Of a DNA stretch of 41,781 nucleotides, positions 1 through 7,474 are shown one piece after another. The notes below the pieces were generated by a model that was given only the letters and a program-made list of their open reading frames with translations, did no database searches and was not told where the DNA came from. Numbering within the stretch: the stretch's first letter is position 1; every line of letters begins with the position of its first letter. This stretch comes from Oscillospiraceae bacterium. GTDB lineage: Bacteria; Bacillota; Clostridia; Oscillospirales; Oscillospiraceae. Position numbers and translations under genes: made by a program. The stretch spans positions 1 through 41,781 of the forward strand of contig CAJTEA010000015.1 in assembly GCA_910575265.1 (NCBI GenBank), written 5' to 3'.

Positions 1-59
1 TGCCGGCGTATCTGTTTGAGTTCTCCGCTATTTAGTTTTCGTAAATCTATATACTCCAT
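1..59 (-). CDS. IS630-family transposase, first 19 codons only
   Basis: An ATG at 59-57 on the minus strand opens a frame reading MEYIDLRKLNSGELKQIRR to the window edge. An opening of the form 'I-D-L-R-K-L ... E-L ... R' is typical of the N-terminus of IS630-family transposases, whose helix-turn-helix region follows directly. The rest of the gene, including the DDE catalytic domain, is outside the window. The assignment rests on a short stretch and on the IS-like junction next to it. Confidence 0.5.
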   Translation of the reverse strand, partial: MEYIDLRKLNSGELKQIRR

Positions 60-116
60 GCTGTCTATTTTACCACTTCCTACATCTTTTTCCTAGATTG
101 TTTTTTTAAAGTAATA
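1..116 (-). mobile_element. End of an IS630-family insertion sequence
   Basis: The first ~116 bases are AT-rich and unlike the GC-rich ICE DNA that begins abruptly near 117. Read on the minus strand they contain the start of a transposase gene of the IS630 type followed outward by a short non-coding end. The ICE gene on the right is cut at its 5' side exactly at this junction. IS630 elements insert at TA; TA dinucleotides lie at 112-113 and 115-116, so the exact edge is not resolved. The other end of the element is outside the window, so terminal repeats cannot be compared. Confidence 0.6.
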
Positions 117-118
117 TC

Positions 119-835
119 CTGACCCTGGCCGCTATCGCCCGTGAACTGAACGTGCATGGGCTGACCGACGCCACGGTGCGCCTCGCGGTGGGCCTGCCCC
201 TGACCTGGGTGAGCCAGCAGCGGGAGGACTTCAAGGCATACCTCATGCGGAGCCGGGAGGTGCGCTTTACGTTCCGGGGCAAGCCCTACCGGGTGGAGAT
301 CGCCGGGGCCGATGTGTTCCCCCAGGGCTTCGCGGCGGTAGCCAGCCAGATCAGGGACTTTCAGGGCGTGAATATGCTGTGTGACATTGGCAACGGCACC
401 ATGAACATCATGTTCATCAACGACCGCAGGCCCGCCGCAGACCGAATGTTCACAGAGAAGTACGGCACCCATCAATGTATGCTGGCCGTCCGGGAGAACG
501 TCATGCGAACCCACCACGCCACGGTGGACGACTCCATCATCAACCGTGTGCTGCGGTTTGGCACGGCGGACATCCAGGAGGACTACCTGACCACCATCCG
601 GGGAACCGCCGCTGGGTATGTGCGCGAGATTTTCCGTATCCTGCGGGAGCATGAGTACAACCCGGCCCTCATGCGCCTCCATGTGCTGGGCGGCGGGAGC
701 TGCCTGATCCGCAACTTTGGCGAGTATGACGCAGACCGCGTGACCATCTACGACGATATTTGCGCCACGGCCAAGGGCTACGAGTACCTGTGTGAGATGG
801 CGCTCCGCAAGGGCGGCGGTGCCCATGCAACGTAA
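119..835 (+). pseudogene. ParM/StbA-like actin-type ATPase, 5' end removed by the IS
   Basis: The reading frame enters from the IS junction (in-frame stop at 107-109, coding from about 119) and runs to TAA at 833-835; the first usable internal start is GTG at 152 (227 codons). It carries the actin-fold phosphate motif (CDIGNGTMN, about residues 91-99 from GTG 152) and the late adenosine motif (LGGGSCL, about 174-180). Full-length ParM-like proteins of ICEs are about 300 residues, so the first ~80, including the first phosphate loop, are missing. It would have formed filaments that partition or stabilise the element in its circular form. Translation from GTG 152 would give a protein lacking the N-terminal nucleotide loop, so loss of function is inferred. 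Confidence 0.75.
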
Positions 836-1109
836 AAAGATGACCCTCCGCTTTGATCTTGACCGCCCGGAGGACAGGCAGGCGTGGGAGTACCTGCAAA
901 GGCTGAACCCAGCGTCCATGAACAAGGCTGTGCTGACAATCATCAATCATTCAGAACGGGCCAATCGTGTCCAAAACATGATACGCAGCATCGTCCGGGA
1001 AGAACTCGCCGCCGCTTTGAAGCAACTGCCTGTTCCGCCTGTGCGGACGGAGCCGGAGAGTGATGAAATGGATGATACCATCATGGGCTTCCTGGATAAC
1101 TTCATGTGA
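825..1109 (+). CDS. ParR-like small DNA-binding partner of the actin ATPase
   Basis: The ATG at 825 lies inside the last codons of the ParM-like gene (11-bp overlap), giving a 94-residue protein (MQRKKMTLRF...). It opens with a ribbon-helix-helix-like strand and helices ('TLRFDLDRPEDRQAWEYLQRL') and has a charged C-terminal half, a plan common to ParR-type centromere-binding adaptors. The position directly after a ParM-like ATPase and right before twin inverted repeats (1106-1190) supports the role. A frame open from 792 exists, but the overlap start at 825 is more natural. Function is inferred from size, context and fold pattern, not from a clear family match. Confidence 0.6.
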   Translation: MQRKKMTLRFDLDRPEDRQAWEYLQRLNPASMNKAVLTIINHSERANRVQNMIRSIVREELAAALKQLPVPPVRTEPESDEMDDTIMGFLDNFM

Positions 1110-1190
1110 CGGCAAAAACGGCCAAAAGTGCCGTCACTCATTTTGACCTTAAACGACCGTGACGGCAAAAAAGCCGTTATTTGCCGTCAC
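1106..1190. repeat. Two identical-arm inverted repeats, candidate partition site or operator
   Basis: Two 32-bp units (1106-1137 and 1159-1190) each have the 9-bp arms GTGACGGCA and TGCCGTCAC around a 14-bp centre. Their starts are 53 bp apart, close to five helical turns, which would put both on the same DNA face. The first arm overlaps the stop codon of the ParR-like gene. They could be centromere-like ParR sites, operators or paired attenuator hairpins; neither is followed by a T-run, so simple termination is unlikely. Confidence 0.6.
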
Positions 1191-1215
1191 CTGCTGGAAA
1201 AGGAGGTGTTACCCC

Positions 1216-1395
1216 ATGCCGGTGAATGTGCCCCGCAACAAGCCCCCTCCCAAACCTGCCCGCCGTGTTTCTCCAGCGGAGTGGGCGTGGCTCAACCGTA
1301 TCAACCGCCAGCTTGCCTATGACGAATATATGCAGGCCAAGCGGGAGTTCTGGCTTGCGGCCCGCCCCGCCAAAGGGGAATCCGACCGGGCTTGA
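1216..1395 (+). CDS. Small basic proline-rich hypothetical protein
   Basis: The ATG at 1216 follows a good ribosome site (GGAGG near 1202) and encodes 59 residues. The N-terminus is rich in Pro and Lys/Arg (PRNKPPPKPARR) and is followed by a helical stretch with many Trp, Tyr and Arg residues. I do not recognise a family. It lies between the partition genes and the mobilisation genes, where Tn1549-like elements often carry small unknown proteins. An upstream frame from 1159 would run through the inverted repeat and is less likely. Confidence 0.55.
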   Translation: MPVNVPRNKPPPKPARRVSPAEWAWLNRINRQLAYDEYMQAKREFWLAARPAKGESDRA

Positions 1396-1548
1396 ACCTA
1401 CCCCGACCGTTCTCCCGCGCCGCAGGCGCAGAGGGCGGTATTGTCTTAACAAGCAACGTCTTTGCTACAGCAAAGACAGCTTGACAGGGGCTTGCCGCCC
1501 CTATGACCCCGCATTTACAACCGACTTTCCAGAAAGGAGCGTTTCATT
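1396..1548 (+). other. Candidate origin of transfer (oriT) upstream of mobC
   Basis: This 150-bp gap sits just before mobC and the relaxase, the usual oriT place. It has two perfect inverted repeats: GTCTTTGC-TACA-GCAAAGAC (1458-1477) and AGGGGC-TTGCC-GCCCCT (1486-1502), followed by TATGACCCCGC. Such adjacent stem-loops next to a relaxase gene are typical of oriT sites. I cannot place the nick from sequence alone. Confidence 0.45.
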
Positions 1549-1869
1549 TTGAGAAAACGGAACTGCCGCGTCGTCGTCTATTTTTCCAAGGACGAGCTGG
1601 ACGCGCTGACGAAAAAAATCCGAAAGTCCCACCTCTCGCGGGAGGGCTTCATCCGTGCGGCTGTTGCCGGTAAAGAGGTCAAGGACGGGCCGACCGCCGA
1701 TGTGCCCGCACTGATCCAGGAGGTGCGGCGCGTGGGGAGCAACCTCAATCAGATTTTGAAGCGGGCCAACTCCATCGGCCTGCTGGATGTGCCCCAGCTC
1801 CGCAAGGATGTGGCCGACCTCCGCACGGTCGAGAAACTGATCGTGGACGCCTACACCATGCCGGACTGA
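1549..1869 (+). CDS. mobC: MobC-type relaxosome accessory protein
   Basis: 106 residues from a TTG start, with AAAGGAG about 10 bases upstream. The pattern 'VVYFSKDELDAL...SREGFIRAA' followed by 'VGSNLNQILKRAN' is characteristic of bacterial MobC (relaxosome) proteins: a ribbon-helix-helix DNA-binding N-terminus and the conserved G-x-N-L-N-Q motif (about residues 63-68). MobC helps melt oriT and recruits the relaxase. The relaxase start follows the stop by one base, so the two are translationally linked. Confidence 0.85.
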   Translation: MRKRNCRVVVYFSKDELDALTKKIRKSHLSREGFIRAAVAGKEVKDGPTADVPALIQEVRRVGSNLNQILKRANSIGLLDVPQLRKDVADLRTVEKLIVDAYTMPD

Positions 1870-1870
1870 T

Positions 1871-3313
1871 ATGGCTGTGACCTCTATCTGGCCCATCAAG
1901 GGGCGGGTGGACAGAGTGATAAACTATGCCCGGAACCCGGAAAAGACTACCGAGGGCAGCTACGAAGAACAGGCATCCCTCCACGCTATCGACAATGTGG
2001 TGGAGTACGCCGCAAATGACATGAAAACCGAGCGCCGCTCCTATGTGTCCTGCCTGAACTGTGAAGAAGAAACCGCCGCACATCAATTTATCGAAACAAA
2101 AAAGCTATGGCAGCGCATATCAGGCCGGGATAAAATGGGAGGCCGTGTCTGTTTCCACGGTTATCAGTCCTTTAAGGCTGATGAGGTTACGGCGGAAGTT
2201 GCCCATGAGATCGGCGTCAAACTGGCGCAGGAGCTGTGGGGCGACCGCTTTGAGGTGGTGGTGGCGACCCACTGTAACACCGGCCATTATCATAATCACT
2301 TTGTCCTGAACTCCGTTTCTTTTGCGGATGGGCTAAAATTTGACAACACGCCCGCCGATTACGCCCGTATGCGGGAGGTGTCAGACCGGCTTTGCCGGGA
2401 GTATGCCATCTCCGTCATTGAAAACCCCGGCGGGCGGGCTAAAAATTACGCAGAATGGCAGGCCGAGCAGAACGGCAATCCCACCCACCGGGGCACCATC
2501 CGGGCGGACATTGACCGGGCCATCCTTGCCTCCACCACCGAGCGCGACTTCCTGCGGGTGATGGGCGAGATGGGCTACCAGCTCAAAATAAGGGGCAAGG
2601 GCGGCAAGCCCCTGAAATATCCGGCCCTGAAACCACCCGATGCTGGCGGCTATTTCCGCTTCCACAAGCTGGGCGAGGGCTACACGCTGGACGAGATCAA
2701 GGAGCGTATTCTGCACAACCTCCAAAAGCAAGTCCCATTCCCGGAGGTAGTGCATCGTCCGCCCCGGCGCGGCCGGGTGCGGGGAACGCCCCGGAAGAAA
2801 ATCACCGGCCTGCGGGCGCTGTACTTCCGTTACTGCTATGAACTGCACACCATCGTCAAGAAACCGGCATCCGTCAAGCGGGTGTCTTTTTTGTTGCGGG
2901 AGGACATCGCCAAGCTGGACAGGCTGGACGCGGAAACCCGGTTTTTGGGGAAACAGCACATCAGCACCATCGGGGAGCTGACCGCCCACCGGGAAACGGC
3001 GTCGGCGGAGATCGACACCCTGACCGCCCAGCGCCAGGAACTCCGAAAGGAGCTGCGGCGGCTCAACCGGCAGGGCAACACCATGGCTGTTGACGAGGTG
3101 AAGCAGAAGATCAGCGCCCTGTCCAGCCGGATCAGGGCGGTACGAAAGGAGGTGGTCTTATGTGACGGCATCGCCCAGCGTTCCGGGCAGGTCAAGGAAA
3201 ACCTGGAACGGCTGGTAGAGCAGAAGGAAACCGAACGAAAGGAGTTGACACAGCATGAGCTATTCAGGCGACGCGGCGGAGCAGGTCGTGAGGCTGTCCC
3301 TGGAAACAGGTGA
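1871..3313 (+). CDS. Relaxase (MobA/VirD2 family mobilisation nuclease)
   Basis: 480 residues. The N-terminal 250 residues form the relaxase domain: an early Tyr in 'VDRVINYARNPEK' (about residue 18) as candidate nicking residue and the metal-binding three-histidine motif in 'GHYHNHFVLNSVSF' (about residues 138-151). It nicks oriT and pilots the single strand into the secretion channel. The C-terminal 200 residues are basic, then coiled-coil rich, probably for binding the coupling protein or DNA. Its last 59 bases overlap the PcfB gene. Length and order are normal for Tn1549-like ICEs, so this module looks intact. Confidence 0.9.
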   Translation: MAVTSIWPIKGRVDRVINYARNPEKTTEGSYEEQASLHAIDNVVEYAANDMKTERRSYVSCLNCEEETAAHQFIETKKLWQRISGRDKMGGRVCFHGYQSFKADEVTAEVAHEIGVKLAQELWGDRFEVVVATHCNTGHYHNHFVLNSVSFADGLKFDNTPADYARMREVSDRLCREYAISVIENPGGRAKNYAEWQAEQNGNPTHRGTIRADIDRAILASTTERDFLRVMGEMGYQLKIRGKGGKPLKYPALKPPDAGGYFRFHKLGEGYTLDEIKERILHNLQKQVPFPEVVHRPPRRGRVRGTPRKKITGLRALYFRYCYELHTIVKKPASVKRVSFLLREDIAKLDRLDAETRFLGKQHISTIGELTAHRETASAEIDTLTAQRQELRKELRRLNRQGNTMAVDEVKQKISALSSRIRAVRKEVVLCDGIAQRSGQVKENLERLVEQKETERKELTQHELFRRRGGAGREAVPGNR

Positions 3314-4130
3314 GGTGGCGGTGAAGCTGGCCGGTGAGGGTGCCAAGCAGCTTGCCATCCTCTTGTATGCCATTCTGCGGGAGCAGAAGAAAACCAAGGG
3401 CAAGACCCGGCTGACCAATATGCTCCGCAGCGGCAAGGAGCTGAAGGTGTTCGCCGTGAAGGACAGCGACCTCCAGCTTTTTTGCCGGGAGGCCAAGAAG
3501 TACGGCGTCCTCTACTGCGTTCTGAAAGACCGGGACGCCACGGACGGGCTGACCGACATCATGGTGCGGGCCGAGGACGCCAGCAAGATCAATCGCATTT
3601 TTGAGCGTTTCAACCTGGCTGCGGTGGATATGGCCAAGGTCAGGAGCGAGATCGAGCGGAGCCGACAGGAGCAGCAGGCCGACGCCCCGGAAGCGCCAGC
3701 GACGGCGGAGCCTATGTCTGAGCAGGAGGTGGACGAACTGCTGGACGCCATGTTCTCCCCGGCCCCGGAGCCGGGGGAAGAACTGCCCGCCCCGGAGCGC
3801 ACCGCCCCGGAACAGGACAAGGACGAGTTTTTGGAGGCGGTGCTGGGGGCTTCCCCCACCAGGGAGGAAGGGCAGACCGAAAACCCCACCGAGGGCCGGA
3901 TCGAGAAATCCCGTCAGTCCGAGCCTACCTCAAAGCCCAAAGAGCCAACCGCACCGGGTACTTCTGATCCGCAGGAGCGTTCCCGCCCCTCCGTCCGGCA
4001 GGAGCTGAAGGAGATCACAGCGGAGCAGAGAGAAAAGGCGGCGAAGGGCAAGGAGCAGTCCAAGCCCACCAAGGGGCCGAAACACAAGGCCCCGCGAAAA
4101 TATAAACCCAAAAGGTTAAAGGAGCGATAA
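3255..4130 (+). CDS. PcfB family protein (DUF3801), relaxosome-coupling accessory
   Basis: 291 residues, starting inside the 3' end of the relaxase gene with its own GGAG site. The N-terminal ~130 residues match the PcfB pattern: 'GEGAKQLAILLYAILREQKKTKGKTRL', then the 'KELKVFAVKDSDLQLF' and 'AKKYGVLYCVLKDR' segments. PcfB of pCF10-type systems links the relaxase-DNA complex to the VirD4 coupling ATPase. The remaining ~150 residues are a low-complexity tail rich in Pro, Glu, Lys and Ser ending in a basic cluster, likely disordered. Family is clear; the partner role is by family and position. Confidence 0.85.
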   Translation: MSYSGDAAEQVVRLSLETGEVAVKLAGEGAKQLAILLYAILREQKKTKGKTRLTNMLRSGKELKVFAVKDSDLQLFCREAKKYGVLYCVLKDRDATDGLTDIMVRAEDASKINRIFERFNLAAVDMAKVRSEIERSRQEQQADAPEAPATAEPMSEQEVDELLDAMFSPAPEPGEELPAPERTAPEQDKDEFLEAVLGASPTREEGQTENPTEGRIEKSRQSEPTSKPKEPTAPGTSDPQERSRPSVRQELKEITAEQREKAAKGKEQSKPTKGPKHKAPRKYKPKRLKER

Positions 4131-4132
4131 CT

Positions 4133-5026
4133 ATGCCGAACTATGATGATCTGTTTACCAGCCAGCCCGCCCAGCGGGAGGAAACGCCCTTTGATAAGGA
4201 CGCATGGGCGGCGAAAAAGCAGGCGGAGCGCGAGGGCGTCTACGCCATGATCGACAGCCACGTTCACGACATGGGTGTGGACGGCGGCGTGTTCCAAGCC
4301 TATCTGGACGTGCAGGCCCGCTTTGATCTCTACTCCGTGAGCAACGCCATCCTGATTGCCGCCCAGCGCCCGGAGGCCACCAAGCTGGCCGATTTCGACA
4401 CCTGGAAGGCCAGCGGCGTGTATGTCAAGCGGGGCGCAGACGCCATCACCATCCTGGAACCCGGCAAGGAGTACACCCGCCAGGAAGATGGCTCTACTGG
4501 CGTGTTCTGTAATGTGAAAAAGGTCTTTGATATTTCCCAGACCAATTCCCGCCAACAGCCCGCCCCTGCCGTGGCCCGTGACGAGCGGCTCCTGCTGAAA
4601 GCCCTGATGAACAACGCCCCCTGCCGCTTCTCCATCTCCAACGAACTGCCGGAGGGCGTCAACGTGGCGTATCACCCGCAGAACAGCGTGATCTATGTGC
4701 GGCAAGGGCTGGACGCCCCCACCATCTTCCGGGGGGTGGCCCAGGAGTTGGCCCGCGCCCACATGGACAAGGGCGGTATCGCCTGTGAAAGCCCCGACTT
4801 CACGGCGTACAGCGTGTCCTATATGCTGTGCAAGCGCAACGGCGTTTCGGTGGAGGGCTTCTCCTTTGACCGCCTGCCGGAGAGCTACGCCATGATGGAC
4901 GCCAAGGCACTCCGGGCCGAGGTGGGCGTCATGCGGGATATGGCTGGCACCATCACCGCCGATATGAACCGGCTCTTTGCCGCCCAGGAGAAAGCGCAGA
5001 AAAACCGGGACGGCGGCGCAAGGTAA
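4133..5026 (+). CDS. ArdC-like ssDNA-binding domain protein with degenerate zincin motif
   Basis: 297 residues, two bases after the PcfB stop. Residues about 62-108 ('YSVSNAILIAAQRP...FDTWKASGVYVKRGADAI') match the ArdC N-terminal domain, known to bind single-stranded DNA and to protect incoming DNA from restriction or help its establishment. The following region corresponds to the metallopeptidase half of such proteins, but the zinc motif HExxH reads QELARAH (about 203-209), so the first ligand His is lost and peptidase activity is doubtful. It lies in the transfer operon between PcfB and VirD4, consistent with handling transferred strands. Confidence 0.7.
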   Translation: MPNYDDLFTSQPAQREETPFDKDAWAAKKQAEREGVYAMIDSHVHDMGVDGGVFQAYLDVQARFDLYSVSNAILIAAQRPEATKLADFDTWKASGVYVKRGADAITILEPGKEYTRQEDGSTGVFCNVKKVFDISQTNSRQQPAPAVARDERLLLKALMNNAPCRFSISNELPEGVNVAYHPQNSVIYVRQGLDAPTIFRGVAQELARAHMDKGGIACESPDFTAYSVSYMLCKRNGVSVEGFSFDRLPESYAMMDAKALRAEVGVMRDMAGTITADMNRLFAAQEKAQKNRDGGAR

Positions 5027-5038
5027 GGAGGGCGCTCT

Positions 5039-5230
5039 ATGCGTGATGAAAAACGTGTGGTCACGCTGAACGGCTTCGAGCAGCGGCTTATGGTGGCGGG
5101 CCTGACCGACTTCCGCAACGACGCCCTCCGGGACGGCAAGCCCACCGAGGATGTGGACGACCTCATTCTCAAAGTCATTGACGCGCCGACCAAACGGGAG
5201 AAACGGAGGGCTGACCATGAGGCAAGATAA
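5039..5230 (+). CDS. Small conserved-position ICE protein, function unknown
   Basis: 63 residues, strong site AAGGAGG upstream of ATG 5039, last codons overlapping the VirD4 start at 5217. It is charged and probably helical ('NGFEQRLMVAGLTDFRNDALRDGK') with no membrane segment or known motif. Its tight packing between the ArdC-like and coupling-protein genes argues that it is real and co-expressed with the secretion operon. No function can be assigned. Confidence 0.6.
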   Translation: MRDEKRVVTLNGFEQRLMVAGLTDFRNDALRDGKPTEDVDDLILKVIDAPTKREKRRADHEAR

Positions 5231-7037
5231 GTTTTCCACGACCCACCTGACCCTCTACGCCTGCGGCGTTATCCCCGTGGTCTGGCTGGCCTTGCTGCTG
5301 GCCCCCTATGTGGGCGGCGGTCTGCTGGGGCTGGTGCAGTACGGCGGGGCGGCGCTGAACGACCCATTCCACATCGTACTGTGCGGGGACAGCCTGAAAA
5401 CTGTCCTCATTTTTCTGCTGTGCTACGGGCTGGGCATCGGTATCTACCTCTCCACCGACCGCAACTACCGCAGGCGGGAGGAACACGGCTCCGCCAAGTG
5501 GGGCACCGCCCAGGCCGTCAGGAAGAAGTACGCCGACAGGAAAGTGACCGAGAACAAAATACTGACGCAGAATGTGGCTATCGGCCTGGACGGACGCAAA
5601 CACCGGCGCAATCTCAATATTTTGGTGTGCGGCGGCTCCGGCGCGGGCAAGACGAGATTTTTCGCAAAGCCCAACATTATGAACGCCAACACCAGCTTTG
5701 TTTGCCTCGATCCCAAGGGCGAACTGCTGCGGGATACCGGGAACCTGTTGAAAGCCAAGGGGTACGACATCAAGGTGATCGACCTTATCAACATGGAAAA
5801 AAGCTACTGCTATAACCCATTCGTCTATCTCCGCAGCGACAACGACATTCAGCGGTTGGTGACGAACCTGTTCAAGAACGCCACGCCCAAGGGCAGTCAG
5901 AGCCAAGACCCCTTTTGGGATCAGGCGGCGCAAATGCTCCTGCTGGCGCTGGTGTTCTATCTCCACTATGAGGCCCCGCCTGATGAACAGAACTTCCCTA
6001 TGGTCATGGAAATGATACGGGCCGGGGAAGTCCGGGAGGACAACGACGAGTTTCAATCGCCGCTGGACGAACTCTTTGACCGTCTGGAAATGCGGAACCC
6101 GGAGCATATCGCCCTGAAATACTACCGCAATTACCGCTCCGGCAGCGGCAAGACCCTGAAATCCATCCAGATCACGCTGGTGTCCCGACTGGAAAAGTTC
6201 AACCTGGAATCGCTGGCCGGTATGACGCAGACGGACGAGATGGAGCTATGGAATTTGGGCGAGAGAAAGACGGCCATCTTTGCCGTTATCCCCGACAACG
6301 ACAGCAGTTTTAACTTCATCGTGGGTATGCTCTACACCCAGCTTTTCCAGCAGCTCTACTATCAGGCGGACGTGGTACACGGCGGGCGCTTGCCCGTCCA
6401 TGTCCACTTCGTCATGGACGAGTTCGCCAACGTTGCCCTGCCAGATGAATTTGACAAGCTGCTGGCTACCATGCGGAGCCGGGAGATCTCCGTGAGCATC
6501 ATCATCCAGAACCTCGCCCAGCTAAAGGCCCTCTTTGAGAAACAGTGGGAGAGCATCGTGGGCAACTGCGACGAGTTTATCTATTTGGGTGGAAACGAGC
6601 AGGCGACGCATGAGTACGTTTCCAAGCTGCTGGGCAAGGAAACCATCGACACGAACACCTACGGACAGTCCAGGGGGCGGAGCGGCAGCTACTCCACCAA
6701 CTGGCAATTAGCGGGCCGCGAATTGCTTATGCCGGATGAAGTGCGTATGCTGGACAACCAGTACGCGCTTCTTTTTATCCGTGGGGAGCGGCCCATCCAG
6801 GACTTCAAGTACGACATTTTGAAACACCCCAACGTGAAACTGACCACAGACGGCGGGGCCGAACCGTACCGGCACGGCGAGGACACCCACAGCATCGCGT
6901 CCATCCAATTTGACGAGGAACTGCTGAAGCAGGCGGCGAAATCGGATGAACAGGACGCCGGAGAACACCGCTTCATTCTTCTCACCGAGGAAGAATTGGA
7001 GGAATATATCAACAGTCATGGAGGTAACACACAATGA
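5217..7037 (+). CDS. virD4: VirD4/TcpA-type conjugative coupling ATPase
   Basis: 606 residues from ATG 5217 (GGAGGG upstream); an earlier frame start at 5151 lies inside the previous gene and is not used. Two N-terminal membrane segments (about residues 10-30 and 55-75) are followed by Walker A (GGSGAGKT, about 140-147) and Walker B with the family signature 'FVMDEFANVALPD' (about 399-411), then 'IIIQNLAQLK'. It links the relaxosome to the type IV secretion channel at the membrane and uses ATP to move DNA. Full normal length for TraG/TraD/VirD4 proteins. Confidence 0.93.
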   Translation: MRQDKFSTTHLTLYACGVIPVVWLALLLAPYVGGGLLGLVQYGGAALNDPFHIVLCGDSLKTVLIFLLCYGLGIGIYLSTDRNYRRREEHGSAKWGTAQAVRKKYADRKVTENKILTQNVAIGLDGRKHRRNLNILVCGGSGAGKTRFFAKPNIMNANTSFVCLDPKGELLRDTGNLLKAKGYDIKVIDLINMEKSYCYNPFVYLRSDNDIQRLVTNLFKNATPKGSQSQDPFWDQAAQMLLLALVFYLHYEAPPDEQNFPMVMEMIRAGEVREDNDEFQSPLDELFDRLEMRNPEHIALKYYRNYRSGSGKTLKSIQITLVSRLEKFNLESLAGMTQTDEMELWNLGERKTAIFAVIPDNDSSFNFIVGMLYTQLFQQLYYQADVVHGGRLPVHVHFVMDEFANVALPDEFDKLLATMRSREISVSIIIQNLAQLKALFEKQWESIVGNCDEFIYLGGNEQATHEYVSKLLGKETIDTNTYGQSRGRSGSYSTNWQLAGRELLMPDEVRMLDNQYALLFIRGERPIQDFKYDILKHPNVKLTTDGGAEPYRHGEDTHSIASIQFDEELLKQAAKSDEQDAGEHRFILLTEEELEEYINSHGGNTQ

Positions 7038-7405
7038 ACATTTTCAAGAAGAACGAGAAGAACATCGGGAACCGTCTGCCCACGCCCGACAAGGTGAAGA
7101 AGGGCTACCGCTGGTACTGCTCCCTGGTGGCGACCGTGGCCCTGATGGGCTGCTGCACCATGACGGCCTTTGCCGCCCCCGCCGCTGGCGGCGACCCCCT
7201 CACCGTTATCAACAACCTGTCCACGTTCATCTTCGGCCTGATCCGGGCTGTGGGCCTGATCCTGTTGGGCTGGGGCATCGTCCAGGTGGGCCTCTCCCTC
7301 CAGAGCCACGACCCCTCCCAGCGTTCCAACGGCTTCCTGACCCTGGCGGGCGGCGTTATCATTACGTTTGCCAAGGAGATTTTGACCCTTATCACCGGCG
7401 CGTAA
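7034..7405 (+). CDS. Maff2 family membrane protein, VirB2/pilin-like
   Basis: 123 residues, ATG overlapping the VirD4 stop by four bases. It has a basic N-terminus, a hydrophobic signal segment (about 28-48) ending in 'TAFA-APAAGG', a likely signal peptidase site, and two hydrophobic helices (about 62-84 and 100-120). The 'LSTFIFGLIRAVGLILLGWG' segment is typical of Maff2 proteins found at this place in Clostridia ICEs. The short two-helix layout matches VirB2-type subunits. There is no LPxTG-like sorting signal. Confidence 0.8.
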   Translation: MNIFKKNEKNIGNRLPTPDKVKKGYRWYCSLVATVALMGCCTMTAFAAPAAGGDPLTVINNLSTFIFGLIRAVGLILLGWGIVQVGLSLQSHDPSQRSNGFLTLAGGVIITFAKEILTLITGA

Positions 7406-7474
7406 GCACTCATTATCCACTGACACGGGGGCAGGATCACAGGATGGGCCTGCCCCTTTAAGGAGGTGCTTTGC

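Noticed and set aside
3914..5239. Long minus-strand ORF of 441 codons opposite PcfB, the ArdC-like gene and the small ORF
   Set aside because: It is opposite well-supported genes, has a His/Gly/Val-rich composition typical of antisense frames in GC-rich DNA, and has no motif.
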